64,000 nt of DNA. Origin: Utricularia gibba. Taxonomy: Eukaryota > Streptophyta > Magnoliopsida > Lamiales > Lentibulariaceae. Below, in pieces: positions 49,049 through 61,400 of this stretch (the stretch's first letter is position 1; each line of letters begins with the position of its first letter). A program made the position numbers and the translations under genes. Under the pieces are notes generated by a model. That model saw nothing but the letters and a program-made list of their open reading frames with translations. It was not told the origin of the DNA and searched no databases. Location of the stretch: the NCBI GenBank assembly GCA_002189035.1, contig NEEC01000008.1, positions 3,038,001 to 3,102,000 on the forward strand, in the 5' to 3' direction.

Positions 49049-49684
49049 ATGCAGGGGCAACAGATCCCCCGGAGAGTCACCATCATCGTCGCCGTCATCG
49101 CCATCTCCGCGGTGGCGGCCTCGGTGTCCGCGGAGGTGGTGCACTCCATCCCGAGATCGCAGCTCAAGAGTCGCTTGCCATTGACAAACCACACCAACCG
49201 CGCCGTCTTCACCCCGCACTTCGATTGGGAACAGGAGGAATACCTCAAGGCCCACAATGCCTTCCGCCGCAACCTCGGCGTTCAGGCGTTGACGTGGAGC
49301 GGGCATCTGACCGCTGCGGCCCACTCGTGGGCGGAGCAACGCCGCGACGATTGTGATTATCGTCGTCATTCAAGGAATCCCTACGGCGAGAACATTTTTT
49401 GGATGAGTTACAAGGAGTTCTCACCGTCCGACGTCGTCGCGTTTTGGTTCAACGAGGATCGGCTTTACGACCACCGTAGCAATGCTTGCCGGTGCAAGCC
49501 GGAGAGAGAAGGTTGCGAATGTGGGCATTATTTGAATGTAGTGTGGAGCACGACCAGACGCGTTGGATGTAGCGGCGCCGTCTATTGCGATGACCAGAAG
49601 GGCGTTTACGTCGTCTGCAATTACGATCCGCCGGGGCTTGTTCCAGGGATCAACCCTTTCACCGGCGGCAAGGTGAAAGTTTGA
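49049..49684 (+). CDS. PR-1-like secreted CAP-domain protein
   Basis: Cysteine-rich secretory protein of the pathogenesis-related 1 family; such proteins are extracellular, and some bind sterols and act in defence. Single exon, 211 aa from the ATG at 49049 (an upstream in-frame TTG is not a start). Residues 1-29 are a signal peptide: basic RR, then hydrophobic VTIIVAVIAISAVAA and a cleavage-like SVSA. After a linker of about 35 residues comes the CAP domain: YLKAHNAFRRNLGV, LTWSGHLTAAAHSWAE, NPYGENIFW, VVAFWFNEDRLYD, then GHYLNVVWSTTRRVGCS and VYVVCNYDPPGLVPG. The CAP signature normally reads HYTQVVW; here T-Q is replaced by L-N, seen in a PR-1-like subgroup rather than classical PR-1. The long linker and three extra Cys around CRCKPEREGCECG also set it apart. 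Confidence 0.92.
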   Translation: MQGQQIPRRVTIIVAVIAISAVAASVSAEVVHSIPRSQLKSRLPLTNHTNRAVFTPHFDWEQEEYLKAHNAFRRNLGVQALTWSGHLTAAAHSWAEQRRDDCDYRRHSRNPYGENIFWMSYKEFSPSDVVAFWFNEDRLYDHRSNACRCKPEREGCECGHYLNVVWSTTRRVGCSGAVYCDDQKGVYVVCNYDPPGLVPGINPFTGGKVKV

Positions 49685-49849
49685 GACCGATTCTCGCTTT
49701 TTTTTCATGCACAAAGAAATAAATGGAAAGTTTTACCAAAATAATACTCAAGTTCTGAATCTGATTATCTCTTCGAATCCTTCAACGTTTCAGACAAAGC
49801 AAAACCAATACATTGTGTCTTTTCAGACATTAACTAATCAACCAGGCAA

Positions 49850-50859
<1,010 letters not shown>

Positions 50860-51196
50860 GACTGCGGCGTTGAGAAAATCCTCGGAACTGGATCACGCAC
50901 AGGCAAGCAACGTATATGAGAGAAGGCGTGGCCATACAAAAACCCTAGCCCACATTTGGACATCATTCTTGGGCCCATCAATAGGCTTATTGGGCTCCTA
51001 ATTTACAGTGTCTATGTCCCAGGAAAAGCCTAGATCCACTTATGGAACTCTTGGATCAATTAAGATGGGCCTAATGGGCTCAGTGTCAATTCAGTGATTA
51101 ATGTATTTTTCTTGAAGGTATATATGCAATGCGTCGTCAATTCTGCTTCCTCGAGAAACCCTAGCACCCGAATTCCTTGCCAAGCTTCGTGTCGCA
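50860..51196. promoter_or_regulatory. Divergent promoter shared by RPS23 and RPL4
   Basis: Only 337 bp separate the two start codons. The segment has telo-boxes near 50939-50948 and 51156-51164 (AAACCCTAG) and several site II elements: TGGGCCC near 50970, TGGGCT near 50991, TGGGCC near 51066 and TGGGCT near 51075. Telo-box plus site II is the classic plant ribosomal-protein promoter combination, here serving both directions. Confidence 0.75.
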
Positions 51197-52795
51197 ATGG
51201 CCGCCGCCGCAGCCCGCCCTCTGGTCACTGTGCAGGCTCTGGACAACGATATGGCCACTGATGGAGGAGTGGCCGGCAACTCCGTTCCGCTTCCCGACAT
51301 CATGAAGGCGGCGATCCGTCCAGACATTGTTACTTTTGTTCACGATCAGATCTCCAAAAACTCGCGTCAGCCCTATGCCGTCTCGAAGCGCGCCGGTCAT
51401 CAGACCTCTGCCGCATCCTGGGGCACTGGGCGCGCTGTGTCTCGTATTCCCCGTGTTCCTGGTGGTGGTACGCATCGCGCTGGTCAGGGTGCCTTCGGTA
51501 ACATGTGTCGCGGTGGTAGAATGTTCGCACCTACTAAGACCTGGCGCCGTTGGCACAGGCGTGTGAACGTCACTCAAAAACGCCACGCGGTTGTTTCTGC
51601 GATAGCTGCTTCAGCTGTTCCTTCGTTGGTTCTTGCCCGTGGACACAGAATTGAGGAAGTTCCAGAGTTGCCGTTGGTTGTTTCTGATGCTGCTGAGGCC
51701 GTCGCGAAAACTAGCGAAGCTTTGAAAACTCTTAAGCAGATCGGAGCTTTCCCGGATGCAGAAAAGGCGAAGGACAGTCAAGGTATTCGCCCTGGGAAAG
51801 GTAAAATGCGTAATCGTCGCTACATTTCAAGGAAGGGACCTCTTGTTGTTTATGGAACCGAGGGAGCAAAACTGGTGAAAGCTTTCCGCAATATACCTGG
51901 TGTGGATGTTGCCCATGTTTCTCGTCTTAATCTCTTGAAACTCGCACCTGGAGGCCATCTTGGCAGGTTTATCGTCTGGACAAAGTCCGCATTTGAGAAA
52001 TTGGACGAGATTTATGGAACTTTTGACAAGCCTTCTGTTCTGAAGAAAGGATATGTGCTTCCGAGATCTAAGATGGTGAATGCTGATCTGGCTAGAATTA
52101 TCAATTCTGATGAGGTTCAGTCTGTTGTGAAACCTATCAAGAAGGCCGTGAAGAGACCTCCATTGAAGAAGAACCCATTGAAGAATCTCAATGTCATGTT
52201 GAAACTGAACCCCTATGCTCAGACTGCGAAGAGAGTGGCGCTGTTAGCTGAGGCGCAGAGGATCAAGGCTAAGAAGGAGAAGCTCGAGAAGAAGAGAAAA
52301 CCGATCACCAAGGTAATGCTGTCTTACGCAACCATTTTCAGATGTTCGCGTCAAGATTGTATTTTTACTGTTATGTTGTATATAACGCCATGTTGCATGC
52401 ACTACACTTTGACTAGTTATTTAGTTATAGAGTTTCAGTTTGTATGGAATCGTTGCAGCTTTCCGACCATCAACAGCCATTTCTGACCTTAGGACTCATC
52501 AGTATCTGCCTCCCTCATTTCCTTGCTGCAAGTTCATTATTCAGTTACTGCCTTTTTAATGAAATTTGTTGGTCACAAATTGTAGTCTGCATTTTAGACT
52601 GCCTTTTTTATTCGGTTTATCATTCTTCCTTTCTGCTCAATACACCAAAGGCTGGCTTAACGTTCGTTCTCTGGCGTGTAGGAGGAAGCATCAGCTATCA
52701 AATCAGCAGGAAAGTCTTGGTACAAGACCATGATCTCAGACAGTGACTACACAGAGTTCGAGAACTTCTCAAAGTGGTTGGGCGTGTCGCAGTGA
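51197..52795 (+). CDS. RPL4: 60S ribosomal protein L4 (uL4)
   Basis: Large-subunit protein lining the exit tunnel. Exons 51197-52312 and 52682-52795; 409 aa, normal for plants. Conserved blocks: [104 protein letters not shown] and [15 protein letters not shown]; the extended internal loop [19 protein letters not shown] that reaches the tunnel is intact. Exon 2 encodes [20 protein letters not shown] then [15 protein letters not shown]. No frame defect. Transcribed divergently from RPS23 and convergently with RH42. Confidence 0.97.
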
Positions 52796-53169
52796 TGGTC
52801 TCGTTTGTTCCCGTTTCACTCTCCCTGAACTTATTTTGGTCATCTCTTCTTTGTGTTCTGAGAATCTTTCAAAGACTTCGGGATAAGAAATTGAAAGAAC
52901 ACTCCGTTTTGTGTTTGATAAGTTGAATTGTCATCCTTTCTGTGCTTTCAATTCAGGTTTTCGGTTACTTGGCTGGGTGAGATTTACACCCCTTGCAAAA
53001 TGCTTTACCGTGCTTGGGTTCTTTATAAGGTGACCTCTTCACTCAAAAAGCTAGGCAAGAATTATCTCAGATTAGGTGTCAGGGACAACACAAGGAGCAA
53101 AATACATAACGATCACGGAATTGCGTAGCAGCAGCAGGATGGATTTCTTCATACCTGTGTTCCGTTCAT
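52796..53169. other. Convergent 3' regions of RPL4 and RH42
   Basis: About 375 bp between two stop codons on opposite strands. Both 3' UTRs must fit here, so the transcripts may overlap. No separate gene seen. Confidence 0.55.
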
Positions 53170-56100
53170 CTACACCACCGAGTAGCGGCCAGTCTGGGCG
53201 GAGCCTGGAAGCGACAGTGTCTGGTTTGTGATGTCCTCCAGAACACGCTTGAGTTCTGCCTTGGCACGCTTCACTGATTGCTCCGTCGGCCCATCGATGA
53301 ACAGATATAGCTTCCGTTCACCTGGTCCGACTGCTCTTCCAGGAGGGTAGTACTGCCCCCTCGTTGTGATCGCAGCTCCGGTCCATTCGGAAATTGGTCC
53401 CAGAGTTTCCTTGTGCGTCACCTTCCATCGGGTGTTCTGAGGGAAGTCATTTATTTCAAGCTCTGCCTCGTAGTGCTCAGGCATGGCCTCTGCTTGAATC
53501 TTTGCCAGGTTTTGCTGCAAATTCATAGCAGCAGCGAGAGCTGCTGCTCGAGCTGCCGATTCTGTTGCACCGGGGACAATGTCCGCAATACCAGGAATTG
53601 ATAAAGAGGCAGGCAATGCGACATTCTGGATGGCTTGGACTGCTGAAAGAGGCGTTGGAACTGCGGAAGCATTGACTTTCGAAGCAGCAGCTAAAGCAGC
53701 AACCTGAGCAAGCAAGGCTTGATGAGAAATTTCACCTCCAGCTTTTCTGATCCCTTTATCTTCATCATCTGAGTCTGATTTATCTTCCTCAAACCCATAC
53801 TCCTTAGCCTGAGCTTTCTTGGCAGCTTTTCGCAGTTCATCCTCTTCCTCGTTGAACTTGAAACCACTGCCACCATAGCCAGTGCCATGAGCCTGCTCAA
53901 GCCCTTGAGTAACCTTTGCCATAAATCCATCAGCAAGTTCCTTCAGGTCACCTGGAACACTCTGCTCAGACAACTCCAAGGCCTTCACCAGATCTGGTGC
54001 ATATCTATCTTCTTCTTTGGACAGAAAAGTAATCGCCCGGCCTTTCCTACCAGCACGGCCTGTTCGCCCGACACGGTGAACATAGTCCTCATAATGATTA
54101 GGAACATCAAAGTTAATAACCAGATCAAGCTCCTTCACATCTAAGCCTCTAGCAGCAACACTTGTAGCTACCAATAAATTGCACACATTACTCTTGAAAT
54201 CTGTGATTGTGGATTCACGGTCAGTCTGGTCCTTTCCCCCATGGAGTGAAAGACATGGATACCCATGCCTTAATAGATCTTTAAACAATGCATCACATTT
54301 ATCTTGTGTATGCACAAACATTAAAGTCTTTCCCTTCTCATAATTTTCACCGAGTATCTCAAGAAGTCTGTAGAATCTTTCTTCTTCTGGTCTTATTTCA
54401 ACTAGCTGTTCGATGTCCTTGTTCACAACACTCCTTCCACCGACTTGTATTTCAACAGGCTTGTTCAATACTTTACGAGCCAAAACCTCCACTTGACGAG
54501 GAAAAGTGGCAGAAAACAACACGGTTTGACGGTCAGGTCTTGTGTTTTGGATGATCCTGGTAATTTGTGGTTCAAAACCCATATCAAACATCCGATCAGC
54601 TTCATCCATGACCAGGTAAGTGACACGGCGGAGGTTTGTAATCTTACCGCTACTGGTACACAGTATATCAATCATCCTACCAGGGGTGCAAACAACAATC
54701 TCAGCCCCCCGCTTAAGCTCACTGATCTGCTGAGCAACCCCAGAGCCCCCATAAACAGGCACACAACTCAGACCCATTACCTTCGCGAATTTCTTGATGT
54801 CACTATAAATTTGTTGGACAAGCTCTCTGGTAGGAGCCATAATCAAACCAATAGGTCCATCTCCAGAGACCAAGGGAGGTTGGTCCTTAATGTGTCTCAG
54901 CATCGGAAGCACAAAAGCGAGGGTTTTACCTGATCCAGTTTTTGCAATGCCAATGCAATCCCGGCCACTCATAATAATGGGTAAAGCTTGGGCTTGAATT
55001 GGCATAGGTTTATCAAAATTCATTTTTCTTATAGTGTCCAATATCTTCGTCGATAATCCAGTGTGATGCCACATGCTCACAGGCTTTGGGACATCCTTTC
55101 CGTGAATCTTCAATTCTAGTTGCTTCCTGTATAAAGCCACTTCCTCAGATGTCACCCTGGAGACTTCTTTGACTTCAATATAAAAATTCTTTCTGAAGGG
55201 GGCATAACTGATCTTCGAATGGTCAACCAACGACAACTTCTCAACTTTAGTTTTCTTCACCCTTTTCATGAACTCTTCATCATCTTCATCCTCCAATGGA
55301 TCACCATCATTTTCAAGATCATCATATTCTTGATCAGAGTCTTCCCCAGGAATGATTCTTCCCATGGTTTTGCTCCTCCCATTTTTAGACTGATCCAAAG
55401 GTGGTTCACCGTTTATCTTGGGCAACTCATAACCCGAGTCATTAGGGACTGAAAGGAATTCCCTATTCAGCTTCTCTACTTCCGGCAACACCATGGAATT
55501 CATAAAAGCATCCAAAGGATCAATTTCATCGTCAGCAACAGTATCATCACTTCCATTATGCACATCAGGAATAGTCTCATTTCCAGAAATTGGTGGAATA
55601 CCATTTTCTTCCACAACAGTAGGCTTCCCATCCCCAGAATCATCTACATCCATGTTTTCTTTTGCCTCAGCATCAGCTTCTTCGTCATCGGACTCTCCTT
55701 CCAAAGTCCATGCCTTTCCTGTATCAGGTGTCTCAGCAACAGAAACCCCGTGTTTATCTTTCTCAGATTCCTCTCTCTTCCTTCGTTGCTCTTGCCACTC
55801 TTGAACTCGCCTTCTCCGTTTTTCCATCTCCTCCTCTAATCTCTTTTGCTCTTCAGCAAGATCTTCTTCCCTAGTTTTCTCTTCCCGTAATTCAACCTCC
55901 TTAGCTCCTTGTTCTAATTGTCCACTCGTGTTACCACTCAACTCCGCATCTTTACCATTACGCTCATCTGCCCTCTTGCGCTTTCTTCTGTCATGATCTT
56001 TAACATCTTCTTCACTGCTCCCAGAACTATCCCTCTTCTCACGTTTTTCTCTGGCATGTGTTCTCTCCTTTGCTTTCTTCTCTCTTTCTCGCTCTCGGTA

Positions 56101-56577
56101 ACTATCCTTTCTTTCCCTCCCCTTCTCCCGTTCCCTTTCCCTGTCTACATATTTCTCCAAGTCCCTCTCTTTCTCCCTGGTTCTATCTTTACCCCCCTGT
56201 CTATCCCTATCCTTACCCCTTTCCTTCTCCCTATCCCTCTCCATCTTTTCCCTGCTGGCCTCCTTATCATCCCTTACCTTTTCTTTGTGTTTCCTTCCTC
56301 TTGGCTTCACATCATTCTCTTCTTCATATTCCTTATCTCGGTGCTTGCTCCTTTTCCTGTCATCCAGACTTTGCTCTCTTGAATGTCGGCTATGGCGACT
56401 TCTTTCTCTTTCCATGTCCTCCTCCTGCTCCTCCTCATCTTCCTTATTCCTTTCTCTATACCTCTTTCTTTTCCCCTTCTTCACCCTTTCATGGGTGTTT
56501 TCTTCTCTGCGGTAATCTGAATCCGTCTCTTCGTCTTCAGAATCATGTCTCCGTGATTTTCCCTTAACTCTTTCCAT
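53170..56577 (-). CDS. RH42: DEAD-box RNA helicase RH42 (PRP5 homologue)
   Basis: ATP-dependent RNA helicase acting with U2 snRNP at the branch site; Arabidopsis RH42/RCF1 is needed for splicing in the cold. The CDS is uninterrupted, 1135 aa from the ATG at 56577 (a TTG nine codons upstream is ignored). The first 280 residues are an extremely charged RS/RE/RD-rich region. An acidic segment contains DEIDPLDAFM, the DPLD motif by which Prp5 contacts SF3B1. Helicase core (about residues 500-850): Q-motif region, AKTGSGKT (I), PTRELVQQI (Ia), TPGRMID (Ib), VMDEADRMFDMGF (II), SATFP (III), VHTQDK, ATSVAARGLDV (V) and HRVGRTGRAG (VI). A C-terminal region with INDFPQNTRWKVTHK and ITTRGQYYPPG resembles the KH-like module of PRP5/DDX46. 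Length matches Arabidopsis RH42 (about 1166). Leader introns are likely between 56580 and 57170. Confidence 0.96.
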   Translation of the reverse strand: MERVKGKSRRHDSEDEETDSDYRREENTHERVKKGKRKRYRERNKEDEEEQEEDMERERSRHSRHSREQSLDDRKRSKHRDKEYEEENDVKPRGRKHKEKVRDDKEASREKMERDREKERGKDRDRQGGKDRTREKERDLEKYVDREREREKGRERKDSYREREREKKAKERTHAREKREKRDSSGSSEEDVKDHDRRKRKRADERNGKDAELSGNTSGQLEQGAKEVELREEKTREEDLAEEQKRLEEEMEKRRRRVQEWQEQRRKREESEKDKHGVSVAETPDTGKAWTLEGESDDEEADAEAKENMDVDDSGDGKPTVVEENGIPPISGNETIPDVHNGSDDTVADDEIDPLDAFMNSMVLPEVEKLNREFLSVPNDSGYELPKINGEPPLDQSKNGRSKTMGRIIPGEDSDQEYDDLENDGDPLEDEDDEEFMKRVKKTKVEKLSLVDHSKISYAPFRKNFYIEVKEVSRVTSEEVALYRKQLELKIHGKDVPKPVSMWHHTGLSTKILDTIRKMNFDKPMPIQAQALPIIMSGRDCIGIAKTGSGKTLAFVLPMLRHIKDQPPLVSGDGPIGLIMAPTRELVQQIYSDIKKFAKVMGLSCVPVYGGSGVAQQISELKRGAEIVVCTPGRMIDILCTSSGKITNLRRVTYLVMDEADRMFDMGFEPQITRIIQNTRPDRQTVLFSATFPRQVEVLARKVLNKPVEIQVGGRSVVNKDIEQLVEIRPEEERFYRLLEILGENYEKGKTLMFVHTQDKCDALFKDLLRHGYPCLSLHGGKDQTDRESTITDFKSNVCNLLVATSVAARGLDVKELDLVINFDVPNHYEDYVHRVGRTGRAGRKGRAITFLSKEEDRYAPDLVKALELSEQSVPGDLKELADGFMAKVTQGLEQAHGTGYGGSGFKFNEEEDELRKAAKKAQAKEYGFEEDKSDSDDEDKGIRKAGGEISHQALLAQVAALAAASKVNASAVPTPLSAVQAIQNVALPASLSIPGIADIVPGATESAARAAALAAAMNLQQNLAKIQAEAMPEHYEAELEINDFPQNTRWKVTHKETLGPISEWTGAAITTRGQYYPPGRAVGPGERKLYLFIDGPTEQSVKRAKAELKRVLEDITNQTLSLPGSAQTGRYSVV

Positions 56578-58408
56578 GGAAGCACTGATTACCAGCTCTT
56601 GCAATCTTCAAAAAACTAATGAATCGATGGAGAAAAGCACTCTGCAAGAAGACGTCAATGTCATCACAAAAATTAAGCAAGAATTAGGGCAAAACCGCAT
56701 TTCCTTTCCAGCGATAAAACAACAAAATCGACTTCAAAGATATACACAAACCTTGGATCCAGCCAAATGCCACTCGCGCCCTACAAACTTTGCGGACGAA
56801 AAAGGCACAGATCGACTCCTTCGAAGATTGGGTCAGCGCGGGAACGCACTCTGCAAAAACACATCGAAACAAAAATTAGGGCAACGCTCAGCATTACCAG
56901 ATATCAACCAAAACTTATTGGAATTTGAAGATATACACAAGACCTCACCAAATTAGAAGCAGGAGAACTCTACCTGTGTTGCCCCCTGTCGAAAACCACT
57001 CAAGCCCTACAACTACGTGGATAACTCTAGCGAAGATCGACTCCAACAACAGAAACAAGTGACACCAAAACAAAACCGGCAGCCACGCAGCCCCTGAGTA
57101 TTTCCCGTGGCGGCGATTTCCGGCTGCAATGAACGCACGACCACAACCAGCCAACAAGCCGCAATTCCACGTTCGAATTGCTTTATTTCACTGAAATTGC
57201 TTCACGGAAGTAAAATTTCCACCCCAATTAATATGCAATTTATTTCACTAAAAAATAAAAGAAAATATCAATTCCATTATTACAATATTCAGTTATTCTT
57301 CATTGATGGTTAGCCATCTCTTTTGTTTTTTATTTTAAAATAATTTCATCAATGCGAAAACCTTCTCCAAATCAAAAGCAACACAAAGTACCTTATGTAA
57401 ATGAACATTTCTGTTTTGATTATGAATGTGGTAGAAGATAGTATACGAAATTGTATTTCGATAAATATCCTAATTCCGTCAATATGATCCAATGTACTAA
57501 TTATAAATCTTCCATACGACATCAACACATTATTAACGAAATAAATCTAATCTTAATGTTATATGAGTATATTCGAAACATTAAAAAGAAAAAAAAATGA
57601 AGAGAAACATTCTCATATATATAGAATCAATACAAAGAGTTTTTCATTATTGATCATTTTAAGAATTCTAATTTTATAATATCTTAAAATATCTGTAGAT
57701 TGAGGAAAAAAATACAATACAAATTCAATATATTTTTGAAAATTACTTGTAGAAATAGATTTTGAAAAATTAAAAAAATGTAAATGGATGAAGTTACTAC
57801 ATGCCCCGTGACACTTTAGGGGACCGTTTGATGACTTGGTCCTACCTCTCACTTTTGAAAATGGTTTATATTTGAATGTTTGTATTATTAATGTATTACC
57901 TTAATAGATATAATGGTAAATAAATTCAGTAATATTGATGGATCAGGCTATTTTGAATAAAAGGAAAATTAAAGGTGATTAAAAAAAGAAATAGGGATTT
58001 AATTTGAACAGAAAGGCAAGTAAAGTGGGAGAAGTTAGGAGGATAAAAAGAAGCAGTGTAGGCAGAAAATTCAGGAGGTTGACGCCATGGCATCAAAAAG
58101 CTGACGCCCACTCTCCATCTTCTTCTGCGTCTTGCTCTTGGCTACCTCATCTGGGTTTCTTTTTCAGTTTTTGCATTTAATGTGATGTGAACGCTGGAGC
58201 AATAGACGCTTTGCTTTGCAAGAAAACAATCTCTGGGAGGAGTGTTGCAATATGTGAAAATAGGCGCATCTTTATTGCTTCGGACTTGATCTGAGTGGAC
58301 CCGTCTTGCCAAGTTTACATCTTGCTTATGGGTCGCACCCCGCAGTGGCTTTCATACTGTCTACTTTATTTCGCCATTCCTTATGTTGAGTGAGAACAGC
58401 GAGGCGAA
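56578..58408. other. RH42 leader and spacer to the receptor kinase
   Basis: 56578-57170 is the probable RH42 leader with leader intron(s); two similar minus-strand donor-like segments (each containing TTGTGTATATC, near 56735 and 56935) suggest alternative leader donors. 57180-58000 is AT-rich spacer. 58000-58408 is the receptor-kinase promoter and leader. No other gene seen. Confidence 0.5.
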
Positions 58409-61400
58409 ATGATGAGGCGTGCTGCTGTTGGAGTTTTCGCTTTCTTTCTTTCTTTGTACGCTCTTCTGTATGAATCCGATGCCCAGATGCCAGGTGGGTC
58501 GTGGGATTCGATTGCCGTTATGGGGTGCTTGTGTTTCTGGGGGAAGTTTGTGTTGCTATGTTTCTTTAGTGGAAGTTGTTTGACGCTTTTTCTTGCGTAG
58601 TGAAAACCGAAATTCACCATTTCAGGTAGTTGGTGCTAATTCATACTATGTATGATGCGCCTATATTTCATGAACTGCGAACAGAATTGGCTTGTTAAAT
58701 CATATGCCCTTAAACAGTAGTTTCCAAGTGTTATCCATGTTGATCGCGTTGCTGTTCTGCTATGATGTTGGGACTGCTAGATAGATTTTGAATATTCTTC
58801 TGATGTTCGATCATGATATGCAGGTTTTGTTAGTTTGAATTGCGGTGGCGCAAGTAACTTCACGGATGACATTGGCCTGGAATGGAGTTCAGATAACTTC
58901 ATGATTACTGGCCAAATTGCCACCATTTCTGTTGCTAATGAAGCACGAGAACAGTACAGGACATTGAGATACTTCCCAGCAGATGACAAGAAATATTGTT
59001 ATACACTGAATGTTGTCAGTAGAACAAGATACCTCATAAGAGCAAGCTTTTTGTATGGCTCCTTCCTAGACAGTGATGTGTATCCTAAGTTTGATATTTC
59101 TTTTGGGCCAACGTATTGGTCTACTGTAGTGATATCAGATGCTACTGAAATTGAAACACGGGAGTTGATATTTCTTGCTACAGATCCAACTGTCAGCGTC
59201 TGTTTGTCCAATGCAACAACAGGAGTGCCCTTTATATCGACACTTGAGCTTCGTCAATTTAATGGTTCTGCTTATTTTACACAGTATGAGAACCAATTCT
59301 TTCTTAGTGTGTCAGCTAGAATAAATTTTGGTGCAGAGAGCGATTTGCCTATCAGGTACCTAGAAACTTCACGGGTTAGACTGTTTTTATTTTCTAATCT
59401 TGTTGCTAATTGTATACTTTTCTGGTTTCCGCATGAATCCTGTTAATGAAGGTATCCAGATGATCCATTTGACAGACTCTGGGAATCAGATTCTCTGAAG
59501 AGAGCTAACTACCTCGTAGATGTGGCTGCTGGAACCGAAAAGATATCAACTCGTGAACAAATTGATGTTGCAAGAGATGAATGGCCTCCTCAAAAAGTGT
59601 TGCAGACAGCGGTTGTTGGAAGAAATGGTTCATTGACATATCGCCTGAACCTTGATGGTTTTCCAGGTTTTGGCTGGGCATTCACATACTTTGCTGAGAT
59701 TGAAGATTTGCGTGAGAATGATGCTAGAAAATTTAGACTAGTGCTCCCTGGACAACCTGACTTTAGCAAGGCAGTTGTTGATATTTATGAGAATGCCCAG
59801 GGAAAGTTTCGTTTATATGAGCCAGGATATTACAATATTTCCCTCCCATTTGTGTTATCTTTTAGATTTGTCAAAACATCTGATTCCACATTGGGACCAC
59901 TCCTTAATGCATTGGAGATTAACAAGTACATTGCAAAAAGAGATGGCACTGCAGATGGTGAGTGCATTTCTGTCTCACTTGGACTTCTCGACTTTCAAGT
60001 TCAATAATGATTTATGCTCAAGTGTTGTATATTCAAATGGCCTGCTCGTGTTTCAGGCTCTCTTCTTGCTGCAATGGTCGCAGCTTATCCATCTGCTGAT
60101 TGGGCTCGTGAAGGTGGTGACCCCTGCCTCCCATCTCCATGGTCATGGGTTGAATGCAGCTCTGATCCCCAACCAAGAATAACAGCAATGTAAAATTCTT
60201 CCCAGTATCATTTTGATGGAATCTGGATTCGTTTATGAACTTGTAACAAATGTCATGCCTGCAGCAAGCTTTCTGGGAAAAATTTGAGTGGTCACATTCC
60301 TTCAGAGTTGGGAAAGTTGAGCGGCCTGATAGAAATGTGAGTGATCCATATCTCATTCAAGAAATTTATTCTTTTCATCCCATCTAAGTTACAAGAATCT
60401 TATGCTATGTCCTAGAAATTTCATTGTAGTCATGTATAATATTGCAGATGGCTCAATGACAATATGCTGAGTGGATCAATTCCTGATTTTTCTGGGTGCC
60501 CCAGCTTGAGAAGGATGTGAGTTTGTCTTTTTGCTTTATCATTATTTTTTTTCACCCCACTGATAGCATTTCCTTTTGCAGCCATCTTGAGGATAACTTG
60601 TTAGTGGGAAGCATTCCATCTAGTTTTGCAGACTTGGCAAATCTTAGAGAATTGTATGATTTTAGCACTCTATCTTCATAAATCTCATGTGGCAGAATTC
60701 TCATTAGACATTCAATGTTCCTCAAATCTGCACAAACTTCTGCAGATATGTACAAAACAACATGCTCCAAGGGGGCATCCCACCACGCCTACTAAACAAA
60801 AACCTTGTCTTCAAGTGAGTGTGTATTGTCAATATGGATGTATGATAAAGTGCATTTCGACCTGTTTCGGAGCTTTTGTTCTTACCAGGTCCCTCAGTCT
60901 TCCGCTTTGGTTGGCGAAGACCGTAAATTTTAATGTTTGTAACTTTTAAATTTATGTTTTCTTCTGATGGGTGTTGATGCATTTTTGTACACTCAGGCAG
61001 TGTGTATCTGTTGACCAGGGTCTGATATTGCCTTTATGTATAACAGCTACACTGGGAACCATGGTCTCCATAAGGCCAGTAGGGGGCAACATGAAGGAGT
61101 GATACTTGGAACATCTATAGGGACCGCTGTCCTCATTGTTGCTGCTGTTTCAGCATGCCTAATGTGGCGAAAGGGGAAGAGAAAAAAAAAGAAGAAGAAA
61201 GGTGTTGCAGCTCAAATACAAGCACCTTTAATCAAGTTTTCCTCTTTCTAGGCAGGCCTTTTCACACATTAGCACTTCTTATATCAGACATTGGTGGCGA
61301 ATGGCATTCCCAAAAGAGTGCATCTGCTTTTGGAGAAGCCGGAGCTGAAGCTGCACATTACTTCACTTTGTCTGAGATTCAGGAAGCTACTAAGAGCTTC

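Noticed and set aside
55918-56567. Long plus-strand open frames opposite the RH42 N-terminus
   Set aside because: They are antisense shadows of the Arg/Glu/Lys-rich coding sequence, with Ser/Phe/Leu-biased low-complexity products.
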